Counted from the stretch's first letter, positions 35,013 through 46,300 are shown. The stretch is 64,000 nucleotides of DNA from CAVRUZ01 sp963724495 (GCA_963724495.1 CAVRUZ010000009.1:19566-83565); one strand, 5' to 3'. Numbers and translations are program-made. The notes: generated from the letters alone by a model not told the origin.

Positions 35013-36976
35013 CCGCCGTCGACAGCACGACGAAAACCGACGAGACCAGCGCTACCGATGCAACCTCCCTAACCGACCCGAAGCCGAGGGGATTCGGCCG
35101 GGTCACCCGGGTCACCAGGTTCTACCGCAGCCACACAGCTCTGCTGTTCAGGGCCGCACCCGTCGAGTCGACGGCCGCGCTGATCCTCACGCTGATCGGC
35201 GCCGCCAGTTCCACCGCCGCCATCGTGCTGCTGGGCAAAGTGGTGGGTACCGGCGTCGCCGCCATCTCCACCGGACCGGGTTCAGCCGAGGCCGACCAGG
35301 CCATGGTCTGGGTGATCTGGCTCGCCGCCACCTTCCTGCTCTCACCACTGGTGGGCGGTGCCCTGAACATCCTCTCCAACCAGATCCTCTCCAAGTCAGC
35401 CGCCTACGCGGGGATGCTGCTCGCCGAGCTCGCCAACGCACCGGTGGGCATCGGTCACCTCGAGGACACCGAACACGCCGGTCGCCTGCAGACGTTGGTG
35501 AAATCGATCCACGAGTGGACCTACCTGGAGGGTGTCGGCGGCACCTGGGGTGTCATCCAGGCCCGGTTGTCCGGGCTCGGTGCCTTCGCGGTCATGGCCG
35601 CCTGGCACTGGTGGGCGGCCGTGGTGCTCGCCGCCGGCTACATGATCTCGGGGCGCGCGCTCACCAAGTGGCTGCTCACGGTCTTCGCCGACATGGTCCT
35701 GGAACCGCCGCTCGACCGCCGGAAGTCGCAGTACGTGTTCGGCTTGCTGATGAAGGGCGAGGCTGCGAAGGAGATCAGGCTCTTCGGCCTGTCCGGTTGG
35801 ATGATCCAGCGTTACCGCGACCTCTGGACCACCGCGATGGCAGACGTGTGGAAGCGCCGGGCCGCCACCATCGGTCCGGTCTTCGCCACCACGCTCGTGA
35901 TGATCGTGTGCGCGTTCATCACCTACGGACAGATGGGCCGCGAGGCCTGGGCGGGCACGTTGCCGGTCTCGACGCTGACGGCACTCGTCGGCGCGTCCGT
36001 CGGCATGTGGGCGCTCGGGATGCTCGGCGACCAGCAGGTGATGTTCACCCAGTCGATGGCCACCACCGACCAGCTCCGCTCAGCGCGTGAGGAGATCGGC
36101 CTTGCTGGCTTGCAGGTTGCGGTCACCGAGGAGCGTCGGGCCATCGCTCCCGGCAAGCACGAACCGGCCGAGGTGCGGATCCGCAACCTGCACTTCACCT
36201 ACCCGTCCCGCGACGAGCCGATCTTCGAGGGCCTCGATCTCACCATTCCGGCTGGCCAGTCGATCGCGGTCGTCGGTGTCAACGGCGCGGGAAAGTCGAC
36301 ACTGATCAAGCTCCTGTGCGGTCTCTACGAGCCGGACAGCGGCGAGGTACTGGTCGACGGTGTGGCGCCGGCTCTCGACGTGCGAGCCCGCGAGCGGGTG
36401 GCGGTGATCTTCCAGGAGTTCGTCCGCTATCAGCTGTCGCTGAAGGACAACGTGGCACTCGGCGCGCGGGGTGTCGTCGACACCGATGCCGTCGTCCGTC
36501 AGGCCCTGCACGACGCTGCCGCAGACGACGTGCTCAGCCGGCTGGACAACAACTGGGACACGGTGCTGTCCGGTGAGTACAAGGGTGGCACCGACCTGTC
36601 CGGCGGTCAGTGGCAGCGCGTGGCTCTTGCCCGTGCTCTTGCCGCGATTGCCGGCGGCTCGGGAGTACTGGTGCTCGACGAACCGACGGCTGCACTGGAC
36701 GTTCGTGCGGAGGCTCAGCTGTTCGACCGCTTCCTCGAGGTGACTCGGGGAATGACCACGTTGCTCGTGAGCCACCGGTTGAGCTCGGTTCGCCACGCCG
36801 ACCGGATCGTCGTGATCGAGAACGGCCGCATCGTCGAGGACGGGTCGCACGCCGAGCTGCTCCTTCGTGGTGGGCGCTACGCGGACATGTTCACCTTGCA
36901 GGCCAGCCGATTCGCGTCAGCATCCGGTGCGCCCATCAACCTGGACGAAGCCGAAGAGCAGGAGGTCGTCGAATGA
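35009..36976 (+). CDS. ABC exporter half-transporter 1 (TMD-NBD)
   Basis: A 655-residue half-transporter. The membrane part (residues about 40-350) has six helix regions (LILTLIGAASSTAAIVLLG; IWLAATFLLSPLVGGALNI; ATLVMIVCAFITYGQM). The nucleotide-binding part has Walker A VVGVNGAGKSTLIKLLCGL, the signature LSGGQWQRVALARALAAI, Walker B LVLDEPTAALD and the switch His (VSHRLSS). A drug/peptide exporter-like structure is expected, and it pairs with the next gene (ATGA overlap) to form a heterodimer. ADP-glycan-like cargo cannot be read from sequence. Confidence 0.9.
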   Translation: MTAVDSTTKTDETSATDATSLTDPKPRGFGRVTRVTRFYRSHTALLFRAAPVESTAALILTLIGAASSTAAIVLLGKVVGTGVAAISTGPGSAEADQAMVWVIWLAATFLLSPLVGGALNILSNQILSKSAAYAGMLLAELANAPVGIGHLEDTEHAGRLQTLVKSIHEWTYLEGVGGTWGVIQARLSGLGAFAVMAAWHWWAAVVLAAGYMISGRALTKWLLTVFADMVLEPPLDRRKSQYVFGLLMKGEAAKEIRLFGLSGWMIQRYRDLWTTAMADVWKRRAATIGPVFATTLVMIVCAFITYGQMGREAWAGTLPVSTLTALVGASVGMWALGMLGDQQVMFTQSMATTDQLRSAREEIGLAGLQVAVTEERRAIAPGKHEPAEVRIRNLHFTYPSRDEPIFEGLDLTIPAGQSIAVVGVNGAGKSTLIKLLCGLYEPDSGEVLVDGVAPALDVRARERVAVIFQEFVRYQLSLKDNVALGARGVVDTDAVVRQALHDAAADDVLSRLDNNWDTVLSGEYKGGTDLSGGQWQRVALARALAAIAGGSGVLVLDEPTAALDVRAEAQLFDRFLEVTRGMTTLLVSHRLSSVRHADRIVVIENGRIVEDGSHAELLLRGGRYADMFTLQASRFASASGAPINLDEAEEQEVVE

Positions 36977-38754
36977 TCGACATGCTGAAGTCGGTCTGGC
37001 TCGTCGTCTCGACCTCGGTCCGGGTGAGTCCGAAGCAGAGCGCCGTCTGCCTGCTCGAGACCATCAGCAACTTGATGATGATGCTCCAGCCGCTCTTCAT
37101 CACCTGGATGGTGACCGGTGCCATCGAGCACGACCGCGGCCTGGTGATCCGCGCGGTCACCGCGTTCGTGTTGTCGCTCTCGGTGGTGCTCTTCATGATG
37201 ATCGTGGGGAACAACGCCCGGATCGGCCAGAACGAACGAGTCGGCTTCTGGTTCGACACCGAGGTGTCGCGGCTCACGTCCTCGATCACGACGCTCGATC
37301 ACCTGCAGACGCCGGAGTACCTCGACAAGGCCCAGACGCTGCGCGATCACCAGGGACTGCTGGGATTCGCCTTCAACTCCGTGCTCAACACCCTGCGGAT
37401 GACCGCGACGGCCGGGGGCACACTGGTCCTGGCGCTGACCGCCGACCCGCGGATGCTGCTGGTGATCATCGCGGGCATACCAGCTGTGCTCAGCACGCGC
37501 TGGACTACCAAGTGGCAGTCCGCGACCGACGAGGCCTCCGGGGAGCCGAGCAGGCGCACCAAGCACCTGCTGGACCTGTCGAGCACCGCCACACCTGGGG
37601 CGGAAGTCCGGGTCTTCGGCCTGCAGACCTGGCTGCGCGACGCCACCGGTGCCGCCACGCGCCAGTGGCTCGACCTCCGGGTCGTGTTGGCAAAGAAGTC
37701 GACCCTGGTCGAAACGGCCTGCACGGTGTTCTTCTTCGGCGTCGCTTCCCTGGTGCTGATCTGGATCATGCGCGACACCATCAACGGCAACGTGGCAGTC
37801 GCCAACTTCGTCCTGGCGGCGACACTCGTGACGCGGTTGCAGGACATCACCAACGTCATGCAGTGGGCGGTCCACATGCTGGTGCGAGTGAGCAAGGACG
37901 GAAGTCGCTTCCTCTGGTTGCGCGACTACAGCAACGACGAGGTGGCTCGCCACGCTGGATCTCTCACCCCGCCGGCGCGTCTTGGCCGGGGCATCAGCAC
38001 GCTGAATCTCGGCTACACCTATCCGGAGGCCGAGAAGCCCACGCTCTCCGACATCAGCCTCGAACTGCCGGCTGGGTCCGTCGTTGCGGTGGTGGGGGAG
38101 AACGGCGCGGGCAAGTCCACCCTGGTCGGACTGCTCACCGGCATGCTCCGCCCGACCGAGGGGCAGGTGCTGGTCGACGGCATCGACATGAGTGACTTCG
38201 ACCACGACCAGTGGCGTGCCCGGATGTCGGGTGCCTTCCAGGACTACGCGAAGCTGGAGTTCAGCGCCCAGGAGTCGATCGGCGTGGGCGACCTGCCCGA
38301 TGTCTCCAGCGACTCGGCGGTGAACGAGGCACTGTGGGAGGCCTCGGCGACCGACCTGCTGCGCTCGCTGCCCCAGGGACTCGACACCCAGCTCGGCACC
38401 ACGTGGCCCGGCGGCGTGGAACTGTCCGGCGGCCAGTGGCAGCGGATCGCGATTGCCCGCGGGATGATGCGCGACACTCCCCTACTCCTGGTGCTCGACG
38501 AGCCGACCGCTGCGCTCGACGCCGGCACCGAGCACGCGCTGTTCGAGCGGTACGCCGACGCCGCCCGCAAGACCGGCGGCCGCGGCGGGGTCACGCTGCT
38601 GGTCACGCACCGCTTCTCCACGGTGGCCTCCGCGGATCTCGTGGTGGTGCTGGAGAACGGGCGGGTCGCGGAGATCGGGACCCACGCCGAGCTGTACGCA
38701 AGCGGGGGTCACTACTCCGAGCTGTACGAACTGCAGGCCCGCGGCTACCGCTGA
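36973..38754 (+). CDS. ABC exporter half-transporter 2 (TMD-NBD)
   Basis: The second half-transporter, 593 residues, begins at the ATG overlapping the previous stop. Membrane helices (LMMMLQPLFITWMVTGAI; VTAFVLSLSVVLFMMIVG; LVLALTADPRMLLVIIAGIPAVLS; VFFFGVASLVLIWIM) and an NBD with VVGENGAGKSTLVGLLTGM, LSGGQWQRIAIARGMM and LVLDEPTAALD. Both NBDs have intact catalytic Glu after Walker B, so the heterodimer should have two working sites. It is convergent with GH35 (33-bp gap), and ends the five-gene cluster. Confidence 0.9.
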   Translation: MIDMLKSVWLVVSTSVRVSPKQSAVCLLETISNLMMMLQPLFITWMVTGAIEHDRGLVIRAVTAFVLSLSVVLFMMIVGNNARIGQNERVGFWFDTEVSRLTSSITTLDHLQTPEYLDKAQTLRDHQGLLGFAFNSVLNTLRMTATAGGTLVLALTADPRMLLVIIAGIPAVLSTRWTTKWQSATDEASGEPSRRTKHLLDLSSTATPGAEVRVFGLQTWLRDATGAATRQWLDLRVVLAKKSTLVETACTVFFFGVASLVLIWIMRDTINGNVAVANFVLAATLVTRLQDITNVMQWAVHMLVRVSKDGSRFLWLRDYSNDEVARHAGSLTPPARLGRGISTLNLGYTYPEAEKPTLSDISLELPAGSVVAVVGENGAGKSTLVGLLTGMLRPTEGQVLVDGIDMSDFDHDQWRARMSGAFQDYAKLEFSAQESIGVGDLPDVSSDSAVNEALWEASATDLLRSLPQGLDTQLGTTWPGGVELSGGQWQRIAIARGMMRDTPLLLVLDEPTAALDAGTEHALFERYADAARKTGGRGGVTLLVTHRFSTVASADLVVVLENGRVAEIGTHAELYASGGHYSELYELQARGYR

Positions 38755-38787
38755 CCGTGCGGGTGCGGCCGCTGGTTCGCCGGACCG

Positions 38788-41172
38788 TCAGGTGAACCGG
38801 ATGGTCAGCGGGCCGTCGGCCGGGCCGGTCACCGTGGTCACATCGTCCTGTGTCTGCACGTCGGCGTCGGTGTCCAGATCTGCGATCCCGCTGAGGTGGA
38901 CCACGGTCCGGTCACCGAGCCCCGGCCCGAACGTCACCCGATCCGGGCCGACTTCGGTGATCTCGGCGTTCGCCGACACCAGCGTCGCGCCGGACGGGAG
39001 GACCAGCCCGAGGCCCAGGATCACGCCGGTCTTCGGCGGCAGGAGCAACGGCTCGTCGAGCTGGCCGGTCGGATCCCCCACGTCGACCTGGACCGTCGCC
39101 GGGTAACCGGTCGGGTTGAGCAGGTGCAGCATCCGGCCACCGCCGGGACTGGCCGTCGTGGTGGCGACCACACCGAGGACGGTGGTGCGAAGCGCCAGCC
39201 CAGCGGGCGATCCGAGCCAGGTTGTCAGCTTGCTGATGAGATCGGGCCTGGCCGGATAGTCGGCGCAGATGACCACAGCCCGACCAGCACCAGCCTGGAC
39301 CGTCACCGCGCACACGGTTCCGTCCACGTCGGTCAGCAGCACGTCGGCGTCACCGACCACCTCGCCCAGCCAGCTCACCCGGGTCTCTGGCATCCCGGCC
39401 GCGACTCCATGGCCCACCACAGACGGCTCTTGGTGGCGGCCACTGGTGTGGATCGCCCCACGGGTCAGGCCGAGAGCGTCGCCCAGGACGGAACACGGCC
39501 GATTCTCCAGGTCACGCTGGGGAATCCGGCCCATCAGCAGCAGGCTGCCACCATCGCGCACGTGCTCAGCGAGGCGCTGCTGCACGGCTGCGTCCAGCAC
39601 GTCGCCGCTGCTGAGCGCGACGGTGTGCGGGAGCGTCGCCGACGGATCCTGCAGATTCACGGCGGAGAACCGATGACCGCCGAAGAGCAGGGACCGCCAC
39701 AGTGATCGGCGTTCCCCCGGGCCACGGAAAGCCATCAGGTCGTCCGTGACCTCTGACATCACGGCACTGCGGGGGTAGCGGTACTCGGTCATGAAGGCGT
39801 CCGGCCAGAAGCCCATGGCGAGGTCGTCGTGCTCCTCGTCCATGTCCGCCAGCCACGACGAGTTGGCGACCATCGCATGAGTCACGGCGGCGGTTGCGCC
39901 GAACGTCAGTCCGCGTTGCCCCAATGGGCCGATCGGGGCTGCCTGCCCATGCCACTCACCGGTGAAGGCGATTCGGTCGTTGCCGTCGCCGACCGGCTCG
40001 TCCAGGTGCGGGTTGATTCCGCCGGCCAGCAGGTAGTAGTTGATGATGCGGCAACCCTGCGCAACGCAGAGCCTGGTCTTGAGGTCGACGGTGGAAGGGT
40101 CGTAGAGCTGCTCGAGTCCCCCGCTGTAGTCGCCGGTTCCTGCCTCGAACTCGAGCGAGGTCAGCGGTTGGTCGGCCGAATTCACCGCAGCCATTGCCGC
40201 ATTGATGAAGTGCAGGTCGATGGTGGCCGACCGCGTCATGTCGCCGAGGTAGTGGTCCGATCCCGCAGCGAACCCGGCCAAGCCGGCATAGCTCTCGAAC
40301 AGCTGGCTGACCCCGATCCCGAACGGCACACCGTTCGGGCCTTCTGTGCCATGGATGTTCACGAGGAAGGGCACGTCGACCACCCCGTGCCGCCGAGCCG
40401 AATCCGCAAGCCACTCGATGTAATTGGCGAACCTGGCCCGCATGAAGTGACCGAGGTCGACGCGAAGTGCTGCCGCCCACTCCTCGGTCGGGGACCGCAC
40501 TGCTTCGGCCCAGCCGGCAGCGTCCGCCGTGGCTCCCGGGTAGCGGTCGGTCACCAGTTCACCGTGACGCTTCCTGCACCAGGCAAGGAAGTCCTGCAGC
40601 AGTCCGTCGGTCAGGTCCGGGCTGTTCGACACCCAGGCCAGCATCCCGACCTCGTTGTCCAGTTGAACGGCAATCACGTTGCCGCCGGTCGGCTGCAGCC
40701 GCTGCGCGAGCACCGGCATCACCTCGGCGTACCAGCGGTCCACGTCCGCCAGGAACGCCGGCGCGAGGTAGTCGACCGTCCTGGTTGGTGCGGGTACACC
40801 GTCCCAGCCGACGGGCACGACCTCGGGATGATCGCGGTAGACGCGGTAGGGAATGCCTTCGTTCTTCAGCTCGGCCATCACGAACGGCCCCGGCCGGGCG
40901 AGGAAGGTCAGCCCACGATCGGCACACAGGTCGATGAACGCGCCCAGGTCGCGTTCGGGACGGGTACGCCCGGTCACGTCGATCGAGCCGTCCGGCAGTT
41001 CGTGGAACAGCCAGGGGATGTAGGCGGCCACACAGGTGCACCCGACCTCGACGAGCTTGTCCAGCCGGTCCTCCCACTGCGCGCGATCGACGCGGAAGTA
41101 GTGGATCTCCCCCGCCATCACCAACCGGGGTTCGCCGTCCACCACGATGCGGGCGCGCTCGAGTGCGATCAC
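38788..41172 (-). CDS. GH35-like beta-galactosidase
   Basis: A 794-residue protein with the GH35 N-terminus (VVDGEPRLVMAGEIHYFRVDRAQWEDRLDKLVEVGCTCVAAYIPWLFHE) and TFLARPGPFVMAELKNEGIP. GGNVIAVQLDNEVG holds the acid/base Glu in the NE motif, and LTSLEFEAGTGDYSGG the nucleophile region. No signal peptide, so it is intracellular. Together with GH3 and GH94-like upstream it degrades an imported galactose- or glucose-containing oligosaccharide. It is the last gene of the reverse-strand operon. A beta-galactosidase activity is inferred from family. Confidence 0.85.
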   Translation of the reverse strand: MIALERARIVVDGEPRLVMAGEIHYFRVDRAQWEDRLDKLVEVGCTCVAAYIPWLFHELPDGSIDVTGRTRPERDLGAFIDLCADRGLTFLARPGPFVMAELKNEGIPYRVYRDHPEVVPVGWDGVPAPTRTVDYLAPAFLADVDRWYAEVMPVLAQRLQPTGGNVIAVQLDNEVGMLAWVSNSPDLTDGLLQDFLAWCRKRHGELVTDRYPGATADAAGWAEAVRSPTEEWAAALRVDLGHFMRARFANYIEWLADSARRHGVVDVPFLVNIHGTEGPNGVPFGIGVSQLFESYAGLAGFAAGSDHYLGDMTRSATIDLHFINAAMAAVNSADQPLTSLEFEAGTGDYSGGLEQLYDPSTVDLKTRLCVAQGCRIINYYLLAGGINPHLDEPVGDGNDRIAFTGEWHGQAAPIGPLGQRGLTFGATAAVTHAMVANSSWLADMDEEHDDLAMGFWPDAFMTEYRYPRSAVMSEVTDDLMAFRGPGERRSLWRSLLFGGHRFSAVNLQDPSATLPHTVALSSGDVLDAAVQQRLAEHVRDGGSLLLMGRIPQRDLENRPCSVLGDALGLTRGAIHTSGRHQEPSVVGHGVAAGMPETRVSWLGEVVGDADVLLTDVDGTVCAVTVQAGAGRAVVICADYPARPDLISKLTTWLGSPAGLALRTTVLGVVATTTASPGGGRMLHLLNPTGYPATVQVDVGDPTGQLDEPLLLPPKTGVILGLGLVLPSGATLVSANAEITEVGPDRVTFGPGLGDRTVVHLSGIADLDTDADVQTQDDVTTVTGPADGPLTIRFT

Positions 41173-41187
41173 AGCTTCGTCTCCTGC

Positions 41188-43347
41188 CTAGTCGACGATC
41201 CGAAGGCGGGCCGACGACCCGTGCGCGGCGTTCGGGCCGATGATCACGTCCACGTCGCCGCGGTCGACGCGCCATCGCAGTGACCGGTCCCAGTAGCCGA
41301 ACATCTCCGGGGTGATCTTGAAGACCACCTTGGCCGAGGCGCCGGGCTCGAGCTCGACGGCCTGCCAGTCGGCAAGTTCCACGAGGGGCCGCATGACGTC
41401 GGCGACGAGATCACGGAGGTACAGCTGCACGACCTCACGGCCCGGCCGCATGCCGGTGTTGGCGACCTCCACCGTGGCGCGGACGACTCCGCCACGGACC
41501 GGGATGTGGTCGCGGCTCAGTTCGACAGCGGAGTAGGCGAAAGTCGTGTAGGTGAGGCCGAATCCCAATGACAGTTCGGGATGGACCAGCGCGTTGAGGT
41601 AGCGGCCGAACTTGATGTCGCCGGAACGACCGAGCCGGCGACCGGTGGTGCGCTCCAGCGTGCCGATCGCCCCCGTCCTCGACATCCTGGGCAAGTTCAT
41701 CGGCAGTCGTCCCGACGGTGCCTGGTCGCCGAGCAGCACGTCGGCCAGCGCCGGCCCGGCCTCGGCGCCGGGGTGCCAGGCGAGCAGCACGGCGTCGGCC
41801 AGCTGCATCACCGGTCGGAGTTCGAGCGGCCGTCCGCTCACCACCACGACCACCAGCGGCTTGCCGAGCATCGCCAACTGACGCAGGAGTTCGAACTGAC
41901 CGACGGGTAGTTCGGCGTTCGGAAGGCACCGGTCCTCGCCGCTGCGGCTGGGGTGCTCGCCGACCAGGGCGATCGTGAGGTCGGCTGCGTCGGCGCGGCG
42001 AGCGGTCAGGTCGGGGAAGCGACCGTCGGAGACCACCAGACTCTCGGCTCCGAGGCGATCGGCCAACGCCGAGGCTGCAGTGTCGCCAGAAGGTTCGGTG
42101 CCGGGGAAGACCCAGGCGCCCAGCAACGCGTCGACGTCGTCGGCGAACGGGCCGCACAGGTGCACGGTCCCGATGTTGCTGTGCAGCGGCAGGATCCCGT
42201 TGTTCTTCAGCAGCACCATCGACCGCCCGGCGGCCTCCCGGGCCAGCACCGCACCGGCGCCGGGCTTGGACACAGGAGACGTGCTGACCGTCGGGGCGAC
42301 CTCATCGAACAGGCCGCTCGCGAACTTCAGCCGCAGCACCCGGCGCACGGCGTCGTTGACCAGTGCCTCGTCGACGTCCCCGGCGGCGACAAGTTCGGGC
42401 AGATGCCGGCTGTACGTGCCCGACACCATGTCGACATCGACGCCCGCGACGATGGCCTGCCGGGCCGCCTCGCGGGCATCGGCGGCCACGCCCTGCGCCA
42501 CGAGCTGCTCGATGCCACTCCAGTCGCTCACCACCACACCGCGGAAGCCCCACTGCGACTTCAGGATGTCGCGGATCAGGTGGGTGTGGCTGTGCATGGG
42601 TACGCCGTCGACGTCGTTGAAGCCCACCATCACCGAGCGGCAGCCCGCCCGGATGGCCGCGAGGAACGGCCGCAGGTGCAGGTTGTGCAGGGCGTTCATC
42701 CCGACCGACAGCGTCTCGTGGTCACGCTCCGCGTGCACCAGGCCGTAGCCACAGAAGTGCTTCGCGCAGGCCGCGAGGCCGTCGGCCTCCAGGCCACCGA
42801 CCACCGCGGCGCCCATTCGCGAGGCGAGTTGCGGCTCGTCGCCGAAGGTCTCCCCGACCCGGCCCCACCTGTGTTCGGAGGAGATGTCGACCATCGGGGC
42901 GAAGGTCCAGGTGAGGCCCGCCGCCCGGCCCTCGCGCGCCGCCTGCTGGGCGCAGGTCCGGACCAGGTCGGTGTCCCAGCTGGACGCCAGGGCGAGCGGG
43001 ATCGGGAACGTGGTGCGGAAGCCGTGCACCACGTCGCTGCCGAACATCAGCGGGATGCCCAGCCTCGATCGACTCCGTGCGATGTCCTGTAGCTCCGCGA
43101 TCCGCGAGGGCAGCGAGCGAAGGTGGGTGTCGTCGCGCGCCATCGGACCCTCGGAGTAGATGCCGGCGCCCACCCGCCCGGCTGCGACATCGTTCCCATC
43201 GCCGTCCGGGTCGAGGTCATGACTGAGCTGCAGCTGGCCGACCTTCTCCTCAATGGTCATCGCCGCGATCAGCGCCGCGATCCGGGTCTCGACCGGCAAC
43301 GCCTTGTCGAGCCACCGGGGCTTCTCGCCGACCTCGGCGGCCGTCAC
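41188..43347 (-). CDS. GH3 beta-glucosidase/xylosidase
   Basis: A 719-residue GH3 protein. Domain 1 has MTIEEKVGQLQLSHD, AACAKHFCGYGLV and VVVSDWSGIEQL (nucleophile Asp in SDW). Domain 2 has SMVLLKNNGILPL and LVGEHPSRSGEDRCL. The C-terminal fibronectin-III-like domain (VVRATVEVANTGMRPGREVVQLYLRD) is intact. Cytosolic, no signal. The GTG/ATG at 43347 overlaps the GH94-like stop (GTGA), so the genes are translated together. Aryl- or oligo-beta-glucosidase or xylosidase activity is likely. Confidence 0.93.
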   Translation of the reverse strand: MTAAEVGEKPRWLDKALPVETRIAALIAAMTIEEKVGQLQLSHDLDPDGDGNDVAAGRVGAGIYSEGPMARDDTHLRSLPSRIAELQDIARSRSRLGIPLMFGSDVVHGFRTTFPIPLALASSWDTDLVRTCAQQAAREGRAAGLTWTFAPMVDISSEHRWGRVGETFGDEPQLASRMGAAVVGGLEADGLAACAKHFCGYGLVHAERDHETLSVGMNALHNLHLRPFLAAIRAGCRSVMVGFNDVDGVPMHSHTHLIRDILKSQWGFRGVVVSDWSGIEQLVAQGVAADAREAARQAIVAGVDVDMVSGTYSRHLPELVAAGDVDEALVNDAVRRVLRLKFASGLFDEVAPTVSTSPVSKPGAGAVLAREAAGRSMVLLKNNGILPLHSNIGTVHLCGPFADDVDALLGAWVFPGTEPSGDTAASALADRLGAESLVVSDGRFPDLTARRADAADLTIALVGEHPSRSGEDRCLPNAELPVGQFELLRQLAMLGKPLVVVVVSGRPLELRPVMQLADAVLLAWHPGAEAGPALADVLLGDQAPSGRLPMNLPRMSRTGAIGTLERTTGRRLGRSGDIKFGRYLNALVHPELSLGFGLTYTTFAYSAVELSRDHIPVRGGVVRATVEVANTGMRPGREVVQLYLRDLVADVMRPLVELADWQAVELEPGASAKVVFKITPEMFGYWDRSLRWRVDRGDVDVIIGPNAAHGSSARLRIVD

Positions 43348-46300
43348 GGCACCTCGACGTCCACGAAGCCGCCCGCCGACGTGAGATCGGACATGAGCAC
43401 CGACACTCCACCCGGCCGGTAGCGGTTGGGCACGTCCTGCGTGTCGAGGGCAACCCCGGCCGAGCGGACAACGCGGACCCCGTGGCCCTGACTGCCGACC
43501 GCGAAGCGGAACTCCACCGGCGAACCGCCGACCGGCACCCGCACCTGCAGACCGTCGAGACCGGGATCGAGCACCGGATCGATCTCGACCCTGGAGCCAC
43601 GCACGCGAATGCCCAGCAGGTTCTGCACGACCAGCTGGAGGAACAGTCCCGGGCCGGAGGAGTACACCCGCCAGCCGCCTTCGAGGGCGACGCTGCCGTC
43701 GGCGATCCGGCCGTACTCCGCGTCCGCCTGGTAGCGGTCGTCGAACGCGGCGTCGGAGGAGGAGAAGTAGACGGTCGACTGCCGCGGCCGGGCCGAGCTC
43801 ACCCTGCTGGTGATGCCGAGCGGATGTGCCTGCGCCAGCGCCCGTAGCAGACCCTGTGCGTCACCGACCCGAGCCAGAGCCTCGGCGTACCGCAGGTGCG
43901 CGTGCATGTACATGACGCCGATCTCGCGGCCGAAGAAGGTGCTGGCCTCGGCTCGCTGGAACAGCTCCATCGGCCCGCCGTGATAGGCCACCGGCCGGTC
44001 GAAGAGCCGAACGCCGTCGGGTCCGGTGAGGTGCTCGCGGATGAGGTCGAAGTGACGGGATACCTCCTCCTGGGTCAGCAGCTCGCCGGCAATCGCATGG
44101 ATCATCGGCAGCAGGCTGTACGCCAGGCCGGTACGACGGTCGCGCGGATGCAGCAGCGGCTCGATCGCACCGTCGTCGGCCACCAGGCCGTAGCCCGCGA
44201 GCACACCGTCGGGCATCAGGCTCGCTCGCAGATCGGCAGTCCCGGCTTGCGGCGATGCGCAGCGCCCGGGCCGCCAGCTCCGGCTCCTCGGTCAGCGCCT
44301 CGCCGAGCGTCCTCAGCGCCTCGGCCTGCAGCACGACCGTCCAGGTCGAGACCATCCGCGCGGCCAAGGCCGGGTCGGCAGGCTGGAGCGAGTCGTTCCA
44401 GTCGCCGTTGCCGTAGGCGGGCAGGTTGGTGGTGCCGATCATCGTGGACTCGATCACCGCCAGCGCCCGGTCCACGTGCTCGCTGACGCTGATGGCGTCG
44501 GTCGGGCCGACATCTCCCATGCAGGGAACGCGTTCTCGCATCAGCGCGTGGTCACCGGTGGTGCGGAGGTAATTGCCGAGCGCCAGCAACGGCCAGTAGA
44601 CGACGTCTCCGTGCGCCTCGCTCTGCCCCGCCGACCGGTGCCGAGGGAGGAAGTCGAACGCCTGTGGCCAATCGCCGCGTTCGTTCTGCGCGGCCAGCAC
44701 CAGCAACAGCAACTCGCGCAGCTCATCGTGCGCACCGAGTGCGAGCAGGAGTCCGACCGGGCCCTGGGTGACGTCGCGAGAGCCCCAGGCGCCACCGCTG
44801 TACTGCTCGAGCCCGCGGGGCGACAGGTAGTGGATGAGCGCATCGTGGGCGAACCAGGGCAGCATCGTCGCGATCTGGTCGAGCTCCCTGCCGGCCGTCG
44901 TATCGGGCGTCTCCAGGCTGAAGGCAGCGCCCAGGGTCTCCCAGAAGTCGCTACCTGTCTGCGGGTCTGCGGTCGGCACGCGGTCGACCAGGTGCGGCTC
45001 GAAGACCAGCTCCAGCTCGCGGACCTGCTCTGATCGCAGGCTGACCCAGGGAAGCCCGCGGGATCGACCGTCGCCGAACAGGACACCGTCGTCGGCCACC
45101 TGCGTCACCGAGCCGGGCGTCCAGCGCACGTCCAGCCGGGCGTCGGCGTAGAACCGGGCAGTCGCGCTGTCGGGTGGTGGCGTGATCGAGAGGGCGTCGC
45201 CTCCGGTGGTCACGGTCCCGATATCGCCGCCGGCGTCGAGCCATCCGACGTTTGCGACCGCGAGCACGGCACAGGCCGGGCCTTCGAGCACGTCCAGCGT
45301 CACGACGCACTCGTCCCGGCCGGCGGGAACGCTTGTGGTCACCTGGATCAGGCCGCCGTCGTACGCGTACCACCACCGGCAGTCCGAGCTACCGATCGAC
45401 CAGGCCGAGGGGGTCCCGAGCAGCTGCCAGTCCGGATCGCCGGTTGGCCCTTCGGCTGGGGCGACGAAGAGCCGCAAGCCATGCGCCTGGTTGAGCCCGA
45501 GGTAGCTGCGGCGGTGCGACAGCACGAAGCCGAGCGAGACGTGCCCCTGGGTGAGGTGGGAGCAGAACGAGCCGTCCATCCAGGCCGTCACACACACGCT
45601 TGGCTCGTCCGGAACCAGCGTCGAGCCCGAGCGCATCAGGTGGCCGTGTGGGCGAAGGACGGCCGCCTGCTTGGCCGCGGTGACCACGTGCCGTCCGTCG
45701 TCGGTGAAGAAGCCGAACAGCTTGCCGTCGGCCTCTTCGACGTGCCGCCGCCCGTGGCCGGCGAGCCGGTCGAGTTCCGCGTCGGTCAGGTCACGCGTGT
45801 TCAGCGAGGGTCCGGCGAACAGGGATCGTCTGGCCTGCGCCGAAGGATCGTCGGTCCGGTTGTCGCTCGCGGTGTCGGGCCATTCATCCAGCAAGTGGTC
45901 CGGTGGTCGCGCAGCCGGATCAGCGAGCGCAGCCTCGGCATGCACGGCGTCGGCCGGTCCGGAAGCCTCGGCGTGGTCGGCCAGGAAGAGACCGAAGAAG
46001 CCCGTGACCATCGACTGGCCGGGTTCGAGCCTCGTCGTCTCGCCCTGCAAGCGCCGCCACGGTGTGCTCGTGCTGCAGCCGGCGGGAGGGAAGGTCGGCG
46101 GAGAGACCCGACCAGGGGTCACCGTCGCGACGCCCGCGGCCCGTCAGTTGGAGGGCGTCGGTGGCCCAGCCGACTGTCCGGCCGAGGCTGCCGACCAGAC
46201 ACCAAGGCGTTGGACCGGGCATGTTCTGCCGGACCGCGAGGGCCGGCCCGTGATCGGGCACCTCCACCGGGCTGAGATCGAGGTACTGGCTCACGTAGTA

